Shown here: piece after piece, positions 7,855-17,610 of the stretch
How the letters are laid out: every line of letters starts with the position of its first letter
How positions within the stretch are numbered: position 1 is the first letter of the stretch
Source: Clostridia bacterium
GTDB lineage: Bacteria; Bacillota; Clostridia; TANB77; CAG-508
Assembly: GCA_017625035.1 (NCBI GenBank)
Contig: JAGALX010000002.1
Location: 1-51,542 of the forward strand
Reading direction: 5' to 3'
Length of the DNA: 51,542 bases
The notes under the pieces: model-generated
Databases searched by the model: none
Seen by the model: the letters and a program-made list of their open reading frames with translations, nothing else
What the model was told of the DNA's origin: nothing
Made by a program: the position numbers and the translations under genes

Positions 7855-9282
7855 ATGATGATGGAAAAAACAAAAAAATCAAAACTAACTGTCCCACAAA
7901 CATTAGTATTAGGCGTATTAGGAAGTATATTAATAGGCGCGATTTTATTAAAATTACCAATGAGTAATTGTAATGGAAAGAGCATAAGCGTAATAGATAC
8001 TTTATTTACAGCAACCTCAGCAGTATGCGTAACTGGTTTAAACACTATAGTACCAGCCCAGCAATTTACAACATTCGGAAAAGTTGTTTTAATGTGCCTA
8101 ATAGAGGTTGGAGGCATTGGTTTTATGAGCTTTATAGCTTTAATACTAATGATAATGAAAAGAAAAATAAGCTTTTCTGAAAGAATTCTGATAAAAGAGT
8201 CTTTAAATCAAAATAACGAAAAAGGAATTATAAAATTAATAAAAAAAGTTTTTATATATATCGGTATTATAGAAATAATAGGAGCAATAATTTTATCAAT
8301 CAGGTTCATTCCAGAGTATGGGGCAAAAACAGGAATATTTTATTCAATATTCCATTCAATTTCAGCAGTATGTAATGCAGGATTTGATATAATAGGTAAT
8401 TCTAGTCTTATAAAATATCAATATGATGGTTTAGTATCAATAACTATTATGTTTTTAATAATAATAGGAGGGCTAGGATATACTGTATGGTCTGATTTAG
8501 TAGATACAATAAAGAAGATTTTTAAGTCAAAAATTAAAATTACTAAAGCATGTAGTGAGCTTTCAACACATACCAAAATAGTTTTAACTACAACTCTAAT
8601 ATTAATAATTTCTGGAGCCATGTTTACATTTTTCCTAGAAAAAGATAATGTTCAAATAATGAAAAGTGATAATGTAGCACAAAAAATACTAAAATCAAGT
8701 TTTTATTCAGTAACACTAAGGACTGCCGGTTTTGAAACAATTGACTCAACAGAATTAACAACTGCTACAAAATTTATATCTCTTATATATATGTTCATAG
8801 GAGGCTCATCAGGAAGTACAGCAGGGGGCGTAAAAACAACCACGTTTGCAATAATAATTTTAATGGTAATAAGTTATCTCAAAGGGCAAGAAAATACGGT
8901 AGTATATAAAAGAACAATACCACAAAAAGTACTAAAAAGAGCTATAGTAATAGTTTCTGTAAGTATATTTATAGTAATAGCATCAATTATGGGATTAGCT
9001 ATTACAGAAGATTTACGAGCAGAGCAACAACTTCCTTCATCAGAAATGATTGAAAGAGAAATTGAATTTTTAGATATTTTTTACGAAGTTTTTTCGGCTT
9101 TCGGAACAGTCGGCTTAACCACCGGAATAACAACAAAACTAAGTAAGCTAGGGAAAGTAATAATTATGTTATTAATGTTTATTGGTAGATTAGGTCCAAT
9201 AACAATTTCATATGCAGTTTTGAAAAAACATAATACACAAAAAAATATAAATTACCCAGAAAGTGATTTATTGGTAGGATAA
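7855..9282 (+). CDS. ktrB: Potassium uptake channel subunit KtrB/TrkH
   Basis: An integral membrane K+ translocator of the Trk/Ktr/HKT superfamily. The four pseudo-repeated pore loops, each with the selectivity glycine, are visible: SAVCVTGLN, SAVCNAGFD, TLRTAGFE and SAFGTVGLTTG. Several membrane helices surround them. The ATG at 7855 lies 8 bases after AAAGGA and is preferred to the TTG at 7825. The start lies 26 bases after the DUF2085 stop. It pairs with the cytosolic RCK subunit encoded next. The length of about 475 residues fits KtrB. Confidence 0.92.
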   Translation: MMMEKTKKSKLTVPQTLVLGVLGSILIGAILLKLPMSNCNGKSISVIDTLFTATSAVCVTGLNTIVPAQQFTTFGKVVLMCLIEVGGIGFMSFIALILMIMKRKISFSERILIKESLNQNNEKGIIKLIKKVFIYIGIIEIIGAIILSIRFIPEYGAKTGIFYSIFHSISAVCNAGFDIIGNSSLIKYQYDGLVSITIMFLIIIGGLGYTVWSDLVDTIKKIFKSKIKITKACSELSTHTKIVLTTTLILIISGAMFTFFLEKDNVQIMKSDNVAQKILKSSFYSVTLRTAGFETIDSTELTTATKFISLIYMFIGGSSGSTAGGVKTTTFAIIILMVISYLKGQENTVVYKRTIPQKVLKRAIVIVSVSIFIVIASIMGLAITEDLRAEQQLPSSEMIEREIEFLDIFYEVFSAFGTVGLTTGITTKLSKLGKVIIMLLMFIGRLGPITISYAVLKKHNTQKNINYPESDLLVG

Positions 9283-9307
9283 AATTATTAAAGTATAAAA
9301 GAAAGAG

Positions 9308-9347
9308 TATGTTTATAAGTTTATCTTAAGTAAATTTTATAAACATA
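9308..9347 (+). other. Hairpin between ktrB and ktrA
   Basis: An 11-bp inverted repeat (TATGTTTATAA / TTATAAACATA) in the 83-base gap. It has no T run, so it may be an mRNA-stability or processing element rather than a terminator. Confidence 0.5.
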
Positions 9348-9365
9348 TTACATGAGGATAAGATA

Positions 9366-10007
9366 ATGAAAAAATTAAATATATTGGTTATAGGATTAAA
9401 AACCTTTGGTCAAAGTATAGTAAAACAATTATATGAATATAATTGTGATGTTTTAGCAGTTGATAAAGATATAGATAGAGTAGAAGAAGTTGCAGATTAC
9501 GCCACAGAAGCTATTCAATTAGATATAAAAGATACAACAGAGCTAAAAAAATTACCACTTGATAATTTTGATGTGGCTGTAATAACACTAAAAGATTTAG
9601 GTGCAAATATTATGGCTGCAATGCTATGTGAAGAAGCAGGAATTGAAAAAATTATAGTAAGATCAACAAGTAATCTGCATAAAAAAATATTAGAAAAAAT
9701 AGGAATTAGCACAATTATTTCACCAGATCAAGAAATGGGAATAAGGCTTGCAAAAGGTATAATGGATATAAATGTAATGGAAGCAATAAACATATCAGAA
9801 AATTACGATATAGTAGAAATTAAAGCTCAAGAAAAATGGATTGGAAAAACATTAAGAGATTTAAAATTTAGAAATAATTTTGGAATGAACGTTTTATTGG
9901 TTAAAAAAGAAAATACAAAATTAGAAATATCTCCAAATGGCGATTATAGAATTGAAAGTGGGGATAGATTAGTTGTAATTGATGACAAAAATAGTGGGGA
10001 TGTATAA
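9366..10007 (+). CDS. ktrA: Potassium uptake regulatory subunit KtrA/TrkA
   Basis: A 213-residue peripheral RCK protein. The N-terminal Rossmann domain (ILVIGLKTFGQSIVKQLYE, VLAVDKDIDRVEEV, then TLKDLGANIMAAMLCEEAG) binds nucleotides and gates KtrB. The C-terminal RCK_C half (WIGKTLRDLKFRNNFGMNVL to SGDRLVVI) binds a regulatory ligand, in many Firmicutes c-di-AMP. It follows ktrB in the same transcription unit. The glycine pattern departs slightly from GxGxxG (GLKTFG). Confidence 0.92.
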   Translation: MKKLNILVIGLKTFGQSIVKQLYEYNCDVLAVDKDIDRVEEVADYATEAIQLDIKDTTELKKLPLDNFDVAVITLKDLGANIMAAMLCEEAGIEKIIVRSTSNLHKKILEKIGISTIISPDQEMGIRLAKGIMDINVMEAINISENYDIVEIKAQEKWIGKTLRDLKFRNNFGMNVLLVKKENTKLEISPNGDYRIESGDRLVVIDDKNSGDV

Positions 10008-10095
10008 AATTTAACATACACGAAGCGCATAATGTAATTACAAAAAATTTTTTAAATGCGCCACTATTATTATTCAAGAGCAAAAAATTTTACTC

Positions 10096-10143
10096 AGAAA
10101 GAGGCATAACATCCTACTAAAGGTGGTAATTATGCCTCTTTCT
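10096..10143. terminator. Bidirectional terminator between ktrA and glmS
   Basis: A perfect 14-bp inverted repeat (AGAAAGAGGCATAA / TTATGCCTCTTTCT) between two convergent genes. Confidence 0.85.
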
Positions 10144-10156
10144 GTAGTTTATTAAA

Positions 10157-11998
10157 TTACTCAACAGTTACAGATTTTGCTAAATTTCTAGGTTTATCAA
10201 CATCTAACCCTTTTTCCTTTGTAATATAATAAGCCAACAACTGCAATGGTATTACAGATAAAATAGGTGATAGAAGCGGATTAGTTTCTTCTATTTTTAC
10301 TATAGCATCAAAATTAGAATTTAATATATTTTGATTTGTAACTATAAATGTTTTGGCACCACGGGTAATAACTTCTTGAATATTACTAATAGATTTTTCT
10401 ACTAAAGTTTCATCTGTTAATATACTAATTACAGTAATTCCATTTTCTATTAATGCAATAGGACCATGTTTTAATTCTCCAGATGCATAAGCTTCTGAAT
10501 GAATATAAGATATTTCTTTTAATTTTAAAGATCCTTCTAATGCAACATTATAATCGCTGCCTCTACCGATAAAAAATACATCTTTTTCATCAAAAACTTT
10601 TTGTGCAAAATTTTTAACTTCATTTTTTGTATTTAAAGAGGCTTCGATTTTTTTAGGTAATTCTAAAATATCTTTCTTTAAATTTTCTAAAACTTTAGAA
10701 TCAGAACTTTCTAAAATTTCTGCAAAATATACTGATAAAATTCCTAAAAGTACAATTTGAGAAGTATATGCTTTTGTAGATGCAACAGCAATTTCTGGAC
10801 CAGCATGAGTATAAATTGTGTAATCAGCTTCTCTTGTTATAGAGCTTCCGATAACATTTGATACAGCAAGTGTTTTTGCACCTTTTGATTTAGATAATTT
10901 TAATGCTGCTATTGTATCTGCAGTTTCTCCGGATTGACTAATAAAAATACATAAAGTTTTTTCATTTATTATAGGATTTCTGTATCTAAATTCAGAAGCT
11001 ATATCCACTTCAACAGGGATATTACAAAGATTTTCTAAGAATTTTTTTCCTGTAAGACCAGCATGCATTGCTGTACCACAAGCAACTATAAATATTTTAT
11101 TTATAGAAGATAAATATTCTTTTGAAATATCTAAATCACTAAAATCGCATTTTTCTCCTAATTTAAGTCTAGATCCTATAGTTTCTCTTATTGCAGTAGG
11201 TTGTTCAAATATTTCCTTTAACATGTAATCTTCGTATCCGTTTTTTTCAGCAGCAGAAGCAGCCCATTCAATATTTTTAATTTCTTTATTGTGTTCAATT
11301 AAATCTGAATTATAAAATTTAATAGAATCATTTTCCATAACAGCAAATTCATAATCATCTAATAAATAAAAATCTCTTGTATATTCAAGTAAAGCAGGGA
11401 TATCAGATGCAATATGATATCCTGTTGAGCCTTTTCCAATTACTAAAGGACTATCTTTTCTAACAGTAATCATTTTATCAGGATATAAATTAGATAAAAC
11501 CTCAATCGCAAAGCTTCCTTTTAAATCAGTAGTAGCTTGTTTTACAGATTTTAAAAATTTATTTTCATCAGATGAAGTATCTTTTGTAAAATAATAATGA
11601 ATAAGATTAGGAATAACTTCTGTATCTGTTTGAGATAAAAATTTATATCCATTATCAGATAAAAATTTTCTAAGTTCAGTGTAATTTTCTATAATACCAT
11701 TATGTACAACTGCGAAAGTTTCACTGTTATCCATATGAGGATGAGAATTTTCTTTAGAAGGTTTTCCATGAGTTGCCCATCTTGTATGAGCAATACCAAT
11801 AGTACCGCGTAGGTTATCAATACCTTCAATATTGTTTAAATTGCTAACTCTTCCTTTATCTTTCATAACACATATTTTTTTGTTTTCAATAGAAGCTATT
11901 CCAGCAGAGTCATAACCTCTATATTCTAAAGCTGTAAGCCCATTTATTAAAATAGGACAAGCAGTTTTTTTACCAATATAACCAACTATTCCACACAT
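10157..11998 (-). CDS. glmS: Glutamine-fructose-6-phosphate aminotransferase
   Basis: GlmS makes glucosamine-6-phosphate from fructose-6-phosphate and glutamine, the first committed step to peptidoglycan amino sugars. The N-terminal glutaminase starts MCGIVGYIG with catalytic Cys2 and contains HTRWATHGKPS and HNGIIENY. Two SIS sugar-isomerase domains follow (IVACGTAMHAGL, ISQSGETADTIAAL, FIGRGSDYNVALEGSLKLKEI). The protein ends KSVTVE, as normal for the family. At 613 residues it is full length. AAAGGA lies before the ATG and a glmS ribozyme lies in the leader, so product feedback on the mRNA is expected. Confidence 0.97.
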   Translation of the reverse strand: MCGIVGYIGKKTACPILINGLTALEYRGYDSAGIASIENKKICVMKDKGRVSNLNNIEGIDNLRGTIGIAHTRWATHGKPSKENSHPHMDNSETFAVVHNGIIENYTELRKFLSDNGYKFLSQTDTEVIPNLIHYYFTKDTSSDENKFLKSVKQATTDLKGSFAIEVLSNLYPDKMITVRKDSPLVIGKGSTGYHIASDIPALLEYTRDFYLLDDYEFAVMENDSIKFYNSDLIEHNKEIKNIEWAASAAEKNGYEDYMLKEIFEQPTAIRETIGSRLKLGEKCDFSDLDISKEYLSSINKIFIVACGTAMHAGLTGKKFLENLCNIPVEVDIASEFRYRNPIINEKTLCIFISQSGETADTIAALKLSKSKGAKTLAVSNVIGSSITREADYTIYTHAGPEIAVASTKAYTSQIVLLGILSVYFAEILESSDSKVLENLKKDILELPKKIEASLNTKNEVKNFAQKVFDEKDVFFIGRGSDYNVALEGSLKLKEISYIHSEAYASGELKHGPIALIENGITVISILTDETLVEKSISNIQEVITRGAKTFIVTNQNILNSNFDAIVKIEETNPLLSPILSVIPLQLLAYYITKEKGLDVDKPRNLAKSVTVE

Positions 11999-12114
11999 AA
12001 AATCAAAATCCTTTCTTTGTTTAATTATTAATATTTAATTAAAGATATACAGGATTATCATACTATAAATATTTTTTTGTAATTAATATTGCTATTAATT
12101 TTTGTAAATATTTT

Positions 12115-12258
12115 AATGACATAGTACCTGCCATAGAGTATCCGCCGAAAAATTCGATAAACTCTAACCTCGTCAACAATATTATTATGTTGCTTTTGTG
12201 TTGTTTATTTAAACTTTAGTGCAATTATTGATAATATATAATATTGCTCTGGCGCTTA
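12115..12258 (-). ncRNA. glmS ribozyme
   Basis: In the glmS leader the minus strand carries the glmS ribozyme core: AGCGCCAGAG at the cleavage-site end, the pseudoknot segment TTGACGAGG, then GAGTTTATCGA, CGGCGGATACTC and TATGGC. The self-cleavage position would lie just 5' of the GCGCC (near 12255). In known examples glucosamine-6-phosphate is the cofactor, and cleavage exposes the mRNA to decay. About 115 bases separate it from the glmS ATG, longer than many leaders. The P1 loop is an AT-rich insert. Confidence 0.93.
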
Positions 12259-12458
12259 AAAAGTAACCTCCTTTTTTATAAATTTTTTGTATATCTTTGA
12301 TATTGTATATACTATATTAAAAGTTTTTTAATTGCAAGTGTAATGTTTTGAATACATAAAAAAACTTTTCATTGATTTATACGTTTTTTTATTTTAAAAT
12401 TGACATAGAATTTTAAAATTAGTATAATTACTATATAAAAAACGGGGAGGAACATAAT

Positions 12459-12920
12459 ATGAACATTCAATCAGTTGTTATACTATATTCGGCAATTATA
12501 TATGCAATAATTATAAATATTATATTTTTATTATTATTCTCGAGAAGTATTGGATTATGGGGAATTTTTTCAAAAGTAGGAATACCAGAATGGAAGTCGT
12601 TAATTCCATTTTATAACCAAATTGTATTATTAAAAGAATTACAAATGTCACCTTGGTGTATATTATTATATGTAGATTTTTTAATTCCAATTATTGGATT
12701 CCTATTTGGTAGAGATGTAACTTGGGCATTTTTAATAATTTTTGTAGGATTTTTAATTTATAAATATATAATAGCAGTTAGGTTAGGAGATTCGTTTAAA
12801 AAAGGGATAGTATTTAGCTTCTTTTTAGCATTTTTTCCATCAGTGTTATATCCAGTATTAGGTTGTTCAAAAAAAGAAGAATATACTAAAAATCCTATAA
12901 AAACAGTAAAAAATAAGTAG
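12459..12920 (+). CDS. DUF5684-type membrane protein
   Basis: A 153-residue protein with four to five membrane helices. It contains the family pattern 'vGipEWKSLIPFYNQI' followed by a late 'GCSKKEEYTK' tail. It resembles the protein at 15175 (WKALIPFYNWYIM, then IIGCGDAKYIGP), so the two are distant paralogs on either side of uvrC. The function is not known; members are thought to be signal-peptidase-associated or envelope proteins, but this is only family-level guesswork. The ATG follows GGGGAGG. Confidence 0.72.
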   Translation: MNIQSVVILYSAIIYAIIINIIFLLLFSRSIGLWGIFSKVGIPEWKSLIPFYNQIVLLKELQMSPWCILLYVDFLIPIIGFLFGRDVTWAFLIIFVGFLIYKYIIAVRLGDSFKKGIVFSFFLAFFPSVLYPVLGCSKKEEYTKNPIKTVKNK

Positions 12921-13036
12921 TAAAAAATGAGGCAATTGAAATAAAATTCTTTTGTCTCATTTGGCACATTGGGACATTACAATCGATGTTGTAGGGGGGT
13001 TAATGGATACTTTTTTTGAGTGTGAGGAAAGTTTCC

Positions 13037-13230
13037 GAGAAAAATACCAAAGTCAAGGTTGAGGGTGGTCAGATACATTATTTGATATTCACCCCAACTT
13101 CGAAGAGTCTGTAAATTTTACTTCGCTGTTCACTCGCAAAATCAACAGACTCTAGCTTGTCGGTCCCCACCCTAGTTCATATCAAATAATGTATCTGACC
13201 ACCCTCAACCTTGACTTTGGTATTTTTCTC
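13037..13230. repeat. Long perfect inverted repeat (52-bp arms) between the DUF5684 gene and uvrC
   Basis: The 420-base gap after the DUF5684 gene is filled by this structure. The left arm 13037-13088 (starts GAGAAAAATACC, ends TTTGATAT) is the exact reverse complement of 13179-13230. The 90-base centre holds a second stem (GAGTCTGT / ACAGACTC). It is far more GC-rich than its surroundings. It may be a MITE-like palindromic element or a structured RNA; there is no reading frame in it. Confidence 0.85.
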
Positions 13231-13341
13231 TAGCATAGTGAATAATTTTAGTTTTTCTGAAACTAAATGGCAACTTAAATTGTGCAAATTGTTTATAGGT
13301 ACATCCCCAAAAACCTAAATATAAACAGGAAGGATAAAACG

Positions 13342-15132
13342 ATGTTTGATATTGAAAAAGAGCTAAAAAAGTTACCTGCCAAGCCAGGGGTATATATAAT
13401 GCATGACAAAGATGATAAAATTATATATGTTGGTAAAGCAATATCTTTGAAAAATAGAGTTAGGCAATATTTTAGAAAAAATAATAAAACTAAAAGAATA
13501 GAAAATATGGTTTCATTAATAGATCATTTTGAATATATTGTTACAGAAAATGAAGCTGAAGCTTTAATATTAGAATGTAATTTAATAAAGAAAAATATGC
13601 CTAAATTTAATGTTTTGTTAAAAGATGATAAAACATATCCATATATAAAAATAAACGTAAAATCAGATTATCCAGATGTATATTTAACAAGAAGAAAAAT
13701 AAATGATGGTGCTAAATATTTTGGACCATATGCAAATTCTGGAAGTGCAAAAGAAATGATAGAGCTTATTAAAAACAAGTATAAAATAAGACAATGTAAG
13801 ACTTTTAAATATAAAGATAGACCATGTTTAAACTATCATATAAAAAAATGTTTAGCTCCATGTATGGGATATGTTTCAAAAGAAGAATATAGAAAACAAA
13901 TTGATGAAATAATTGATTTATTAGAAGGTAAAACTGATAAAATTTTAAATGATTTAAAAAAAGAAATGGAAGAAGCATCTAAAAATATGCAATATGAAAC
14001 TGCTGCATATATAAGAGATAAAATTATAGCAATAGAAAATGTATCAAAAAGACAAAAAGTTTCAAATATTGGTGAAAACGATATTGATGTAATAGGTTTA
14101 GCAAGAAATGAATCTGAAGTTTGTATAGAAATATTTTTTATTAGAAAAAGCAAGATGGTAGGAAGAGAACATTACTTTTTCAAAGGTTTACAAGATGAGG
14201 AAAAAGCTGAAATAATTTCTAGTTTTATAAAACAATATTATGTAGGGAAAGAATTTTTACCAAATAAAATAATGATAAAAGAAGAAATTGAAGATAAAGA
14301 TGTAATAGAGCTATTGTTAACCCAAGCAGCAGAACGTAAAGTAGAAATAAAAACTCCTCAAAAGGGCGAAAAATTAAAATTAGTAGATATGGCAGAAAAT
14401 AATGCTTTTATAACTTTAAGCAATAAAGAAAAAGATAAATACAATGTTTTAACAGAGCTAAAAGAAGTTCTAAATTTAGAAAAATATCCAAGAAAAATTG
14501 AATGTTATGATATTTCAAATATATCTGGAAATTTTATTGTTGCCGGTATGTGCGTTATGGAAAATGGAGTTATTAAAAAGAATTTATCAAGAAGATTTAA
14601 AATAAAATCTGTAGTTCATAATCAAGATGATCCAAAATGTATGAATGAAGTAATTTATAGAAGATTAAAACATTCGTTAAATGGGGAAGATAGTGGCTTT
14701 GGAGCTTTGCCAGATGTTATATTTGTAGATGGTGGAATAACACAAATAAGAGCTGCAAAACAAGCTATGTATGATTTGAATTTAAATATTCCTATTTTTG
14801 GAATGGTAAAAAATGATAAGCACCAAACTAGAGCTTTGATGGATGAAAATAAAAATGAACTTCAAATTTCAGAAAGTTTACTAAATTCTATAACAATGTT
14901 TCAAGATGCAGTTCATGATACTGCCATTGGATATCATAGAAAATTAAGAGATGAATCTATGGTAAAATCAAAGCTTGATGAAATTCCTGGAATTGGTACT
15001 GCTAAAAAGGCTTTATTACTAAAAAAATTTGGTAGTGTACAAAATATAGCTAAAGCATCTGTAGAAGAACTAACAGAAGTCAAGGGGATAAACAAAGAAT
15101 TAGCAAATTTAATAAGACAATATTTGACATAA
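13342..15132 (+). CDS. uvrC: UvrABC system protein C (excinuclease)
   Basis: The dual-incision nuclease of nucleotide excision repair. The N-terminal GIY-YIG domain (GVYIMHDKDDKIIYVGKA) makes the 3' cut. A cysteine-containing linker (CKTFKYKDRPCLNYHIKKC), a UVR motif that binds UvrB (MEEASKNMQYETAAYIRDKI), the RNase H-like C-half (ECYDISNISGNFIVAG, VDGGITQIRAAK) for the 5' cut and C-terminal helix-hairpin-helix motifs (IPGIGTAKKALLLKKFGS) follow. The ATG at 13342 has AGGAAGG 8 bases upstream; the frame is open further back but without start support. It has 596 residues, full length. Confidence 0.96.
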   Translation: MFDIEKELKKLPAKPGVYIMHDKDDKIIYVGKAISLKNRVRQYFRKNNKTKRIENMVSLIDHFEYIVTENEAEALILECNLIKKNMPKFNVLLKDDKTYPYIKINVKSDYPDVYLTRRKINDGAKYFGPYANSGSAKEMIELIKNKYKIRQCKTFKYKDRPCLNYHIKKCLAPCMGYVSKEEYRKQIDEIIDLLEGKTDKILNDLKKEMEEASKNMQYETAAYIRDKIIAIENVSKRQKVSNIGENDIDVIGLARNESEVCIEIFFIRKSKMVGREHYFFKGLQDEEKAEIISSFIKQYYVGKEFLPNKIMIKEEIEDKDVIELLLTQAAERKVEIKTPQKGEKLKLVDMAENNAFITLSNKEKDKYNVLTELKEVLNLEKYPRKIECYDISNISGNFIVAGMCVMENGVIKKNLSRRFKIKSVVHNQDDPKCMNEVIYRRLKHSLNGEDSGFGALPDVIFVDGGITQIRAAKQAMYDLNLNIPIFGMVKNDKHQTRALMDENKNELQISESLLNSITMFQDAVHDTAIGYHRKLRDESMVKSKLDEIPGIGTAKKALLLKKFGSVQNIAKASVEELTEVKGINKELANLIRQYLT

Positions 15133-15174
15133 AAAGAAATAAATCGTAAAATAGAGAAAGAGAGGAGTGATAAT

Positions 15175-15666
15175 ATGGCAGGTTTTTATTCTATTTTTAT
15201 AGTATTAATAATAGCAATAATAGTAGCATCATATGTAGGAATGTGGAAATGCTTTGAAAAAGCAGGAGAAAAAGGGTGGAAAGCATTAATTCCATTTTAT
15301 AATTGGTATATAATGTATAAAATAAGTGGAATGAATCCAATGTGGTTCATTGTAAATATTGTTGCTTGGTTTGTTAGTAAAGGTCAAGATCTTTTGGCAG
15401 AATATATTGAAAATACAACCATACCAGATTATAGCATAGTTACTGCTTTTTTTATAATATCATTAGTAGCAATGGCAGCAGCTATTTTTGAACTAGTATT
15501 AACAATTATATGTTGTATAAACTTCTGCAAGAGCTTTGGTAAAGGCGGAGGATATATTGCAGGAATGATTTTAGTTGCACCAATATTCTATATGATAATA
15601 GGATGTGGAGATGCTAAATATATTGGACCTAAAGGTATTAAGCAAGAAGTTGAAACAGTCGAATAA
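15175..15666 (+). CDS. DUF5684-type membrane protein, paralog of 12459
   Basis: A 163-residue integral membrane protein with four helices. It has MWKCFEKAGEKGWKALIPFYNWYIM near the N-terminus and CKSFGKGGGYIAGMILVAPIFYMIIG near the end, as in the DUF5684 family. The ATG has a GAGAGGAG site. It follows uvrC by 42 bases and could be co-transcribed with it. A symmetrical terminator follows. The role is unknown. Confidence 0.75.
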   Translation: MAGFYSIFIVLIIAIIVASYVGMWKCFEKAGEKGWKALIPFYNWYIMYKISGMNPMWFIVNIVAWFVSKGQDLLAEYIENTTIPDYSIVTAFFIISLVAMAAAIFELVLTIICCINFCKSFGKGGGYIAGMILVAPIFYMIIGCGDAKYIGPKGIKQEVETVE

Positions 15667-15684
15667 GTATTAGACACAATTGAA

Positions 15685-15734
15685 GACAGAGCAAAAAAGT
15701 GAAATACAAAGGTATTTCACTTTTTTGCTCTGTC
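15685..15734. terminator. Bidirectional terminator, 23-bp stem
   Basis: A perfect inverted repeat, GACAGAGC...GAAATAC / GTATTTC...GCTCTGTC, with a 4-base loop and internal A6/T6 runs, between convergent genes. Confidence 0.85.
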
Positions 15735-15761
15735 CCCAACGAAAGGTTTTTCTCAGGAAAT

Positions 15762-16679
15762 TTATTTTAAAAATCCATTTATAATATAACTCTCAGCTTC
15801 TTCCTTACTTAATCCAAGTGTCATTAATTTAACTAATTGTTCACCTGCAATTTTACCAATAGCAGCTTCATGAGTTAAGTTTGCATCAATATTGTTGGCT
15901 GTAATTTGTGGAGTTGAAATAACTTTTCCGTTATCCATAATAAGTGCATCACATTCAACATGTCCAAAACATTCATTATTTCCAATTATATTTGAAATAA
16001 ATTCTTGAGATGAATTATCTTTTGCAATAGATCTTGATGTAACTGTTGCACTTGAATTTTTTCCATTTAATTCAACATTAAATACAGTTTTTGCAGTTTG
16101 ATTATCATGTGTCATAAGTCTTTCTGTAATAATTAAAGAAGCATTATCTTCTAAAACGGCAGAAGTTTCTCTATTTGTTGAATCTACACCTTTTATTTGA
16201 ACTGTTTCCATTTCTAGAACAGCACCGTTTTTTAAATTTATTATTGTTTCAGGATTTAAAATCCTTTTTCCAGTTCCTTCACCTTCACCATAATGTTTTT
16301 CCACATATTTTACTTTCGCATTTTCTTCTAAGTGAAAAGAATGAATTCCATCATGCTGAGATGTAGAACAGCTACTATTATGAATACCACAACCTGCAAC
16401 TATAGTAACATCAGCATTTTTTCCAATATAAAAATCGTTGTACACAACATCTTTTAATCCAGATTGAGTTAAAACAACAGGAATATGAACACTTTCATTT
16501 TTCGTGTTAGGTTTTATTATAATATCAATTCCTGGTTTATCTGTTTTTGTTACTATATCAATGTTGGCTGTAGTATTTCTTTCAATTCCTTTTCCATTTG
16601 ATCTAATATTATATGCACCCATAGGAGTTTTTTCTATGTCTGCAATTTCTTTTAATAATTTTTTTTGAATTTCGTCCAT
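15762..16679 (-). CDS. SmsB / short SufB-like Fe-S scaffold protein
   Basis: A 305-residue SufB/SufD-family beta-helix protein, shorter than SufB of full SUF operons (about 470). The core shows DVTIVAGCGIHN, HYGEGEGTGKRILNPET and the C-terminal HVECDALIMDNG and LTHEAAIGKIAGEQL, which carries the Glu-His region typical of SufB/D. With only an SufC-like ATPase as partner it fits the minimal two-gene SUF-like (SMS) system of anaerobes, the proposed ancestral Fe-S assembly machine. The ATG at 16679 follows AAGGAGG; the longer frame to 16706 runs into that site. Confidence 0.87.
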   Translation of the reverse strand: MDEIQKKLLKEIADIEKTPMGAYNIRSNGKGIERNTTANIDIVTKTDKPGIDIIIKPNTKNESVHIPVVLTQSGLKDVVYNDFYIGKNADVTIVAGCGIHNSSCSTSQHDGIHSFHLEENAKVKYVEKHYGEGEGTGKRILNPETIINLKNGAVLEMETVQIKGVDSTNRETSAVLEDNASLIITERLMTHDNQTAKTVFNVELNGKNSSATVTSRSIAKDNSSQEFISNIIGNNECFGHVECDALIMDNGKVISTPQITANNIDANLTHEAAIGKIAGEQLVKLMTLGLSKEEAESYIINGFLK

Positions 16680-16690
16680 AAAAAACCTCC

Positions 16691-17380
16691 TTATATTTTT
16701 TTGCAATGGAATGAATTTGCAGATAAGTTCATATCATCAATTGAATCTGCTATTTTTCCATTTTTTAATAATATAATTTCATCAGCGATATTTAAAATTC
16801 TTTCTTGATGAGTAATTGCTAAAATTGTACGATTATGCTCACTTTTAATTTTTTCAAATATATTAATAAGATTATTAAAACTCCATAAATCTATACCAGC
16901 TTCTGGTTCATCAAAAATTGTAAGAGCAGATTTTCTAGCAATTGTCATAGCAATTTCGATTCTTTTAAGCTCTCCACCTGATAATTTTGAGTCTATTTGT
17001 CTGTTTATATATTCTTTAGCACAAAGGCCAACTTCTGCTAAATAATCACATGCTTCTTTCATTGTAACTGTATTATTTGATGCGATTTCTATTAAGTCTT
17101 TTACAGTTAATCCTTTAAATTTAACTGGTTGTTGAAAAGCAAATCCAATTCCAAGTTTTGCTCTTTCAGTAATATCTAAATTTGTAATATCTTGCCCTAA
17201 AAAAGTTATAGTACCACTATCTGGCATTTCAATTCCCATAATAATTTTTGCAAGTGTAGATTTACCAGATCCATTAGGACCAGTAATTGCAATAAATTTA
17301 TTGGCATCTATTTTTAAGGAAAGATTATCTAAAATTTTCTTATTGTCTCTAGAAAAACAAATATTTTTTAATTCTAACAT
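16691..17380 (-). CDS. sufC: SmsC / SufC-like Fe-S assembly ATPase
   Basis: A 229-residue ABC ATPase of the SufC type. The Walker A (GPNGSGKSTLAK), Q-loop (GFAFQQPVKFKGLT), signature (KLSGGELKRIEIAM), Walker B (ALTIFDEPEAGID) and switch His (LAITHQERIL) are all present. SufC binds SufB/D and drives cluster assembly. It is the first gene of a two-gene operon with the SufB-like gene 11 bases downstream. No SufS, SufU or SufE is nearby, which supports a minimal SMS system. Confidence 0.92.
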   Translation of the reverse strand: MLELKNICFSRDNKKILDNLSLKIDANKFIAITGPNGSGKSTLAKIIMGIEMPDSGTITFLGQDITNLDITERAKLGIGFAFQQPVKFKGLTVKDLIEIASNNTVTMKEACDYLAEVGLCAKEYINRQIDSKLSGGELKRIEIAMTIARKSALTIFDEPEAGIDLWSFNNLINIFEKIKSEHNRTILAITHQERILNIADEIILLKNGKIADSIDDMNLSANSFHCKKI

Positions 17381-17610
17381 AAAACCTCCTATAATTTCAT
17401 TATATTTACATAAAAGATTTTAGCATAAAACGGCAAAAAGTCAAGATTTTTACAAATTGGTTTTTATTAAAGAATTATAATATAATACCTTTGGAACGGC
17501 TAATTTTAAAATACAAAATCTAAACACAAAGAAACAAACTCAAAAAAACATAGAAAAAAATAAAAAAATATGCTATAATTCCCCCATAAAACTATTCGTA
17601 GGAGGAAAAA

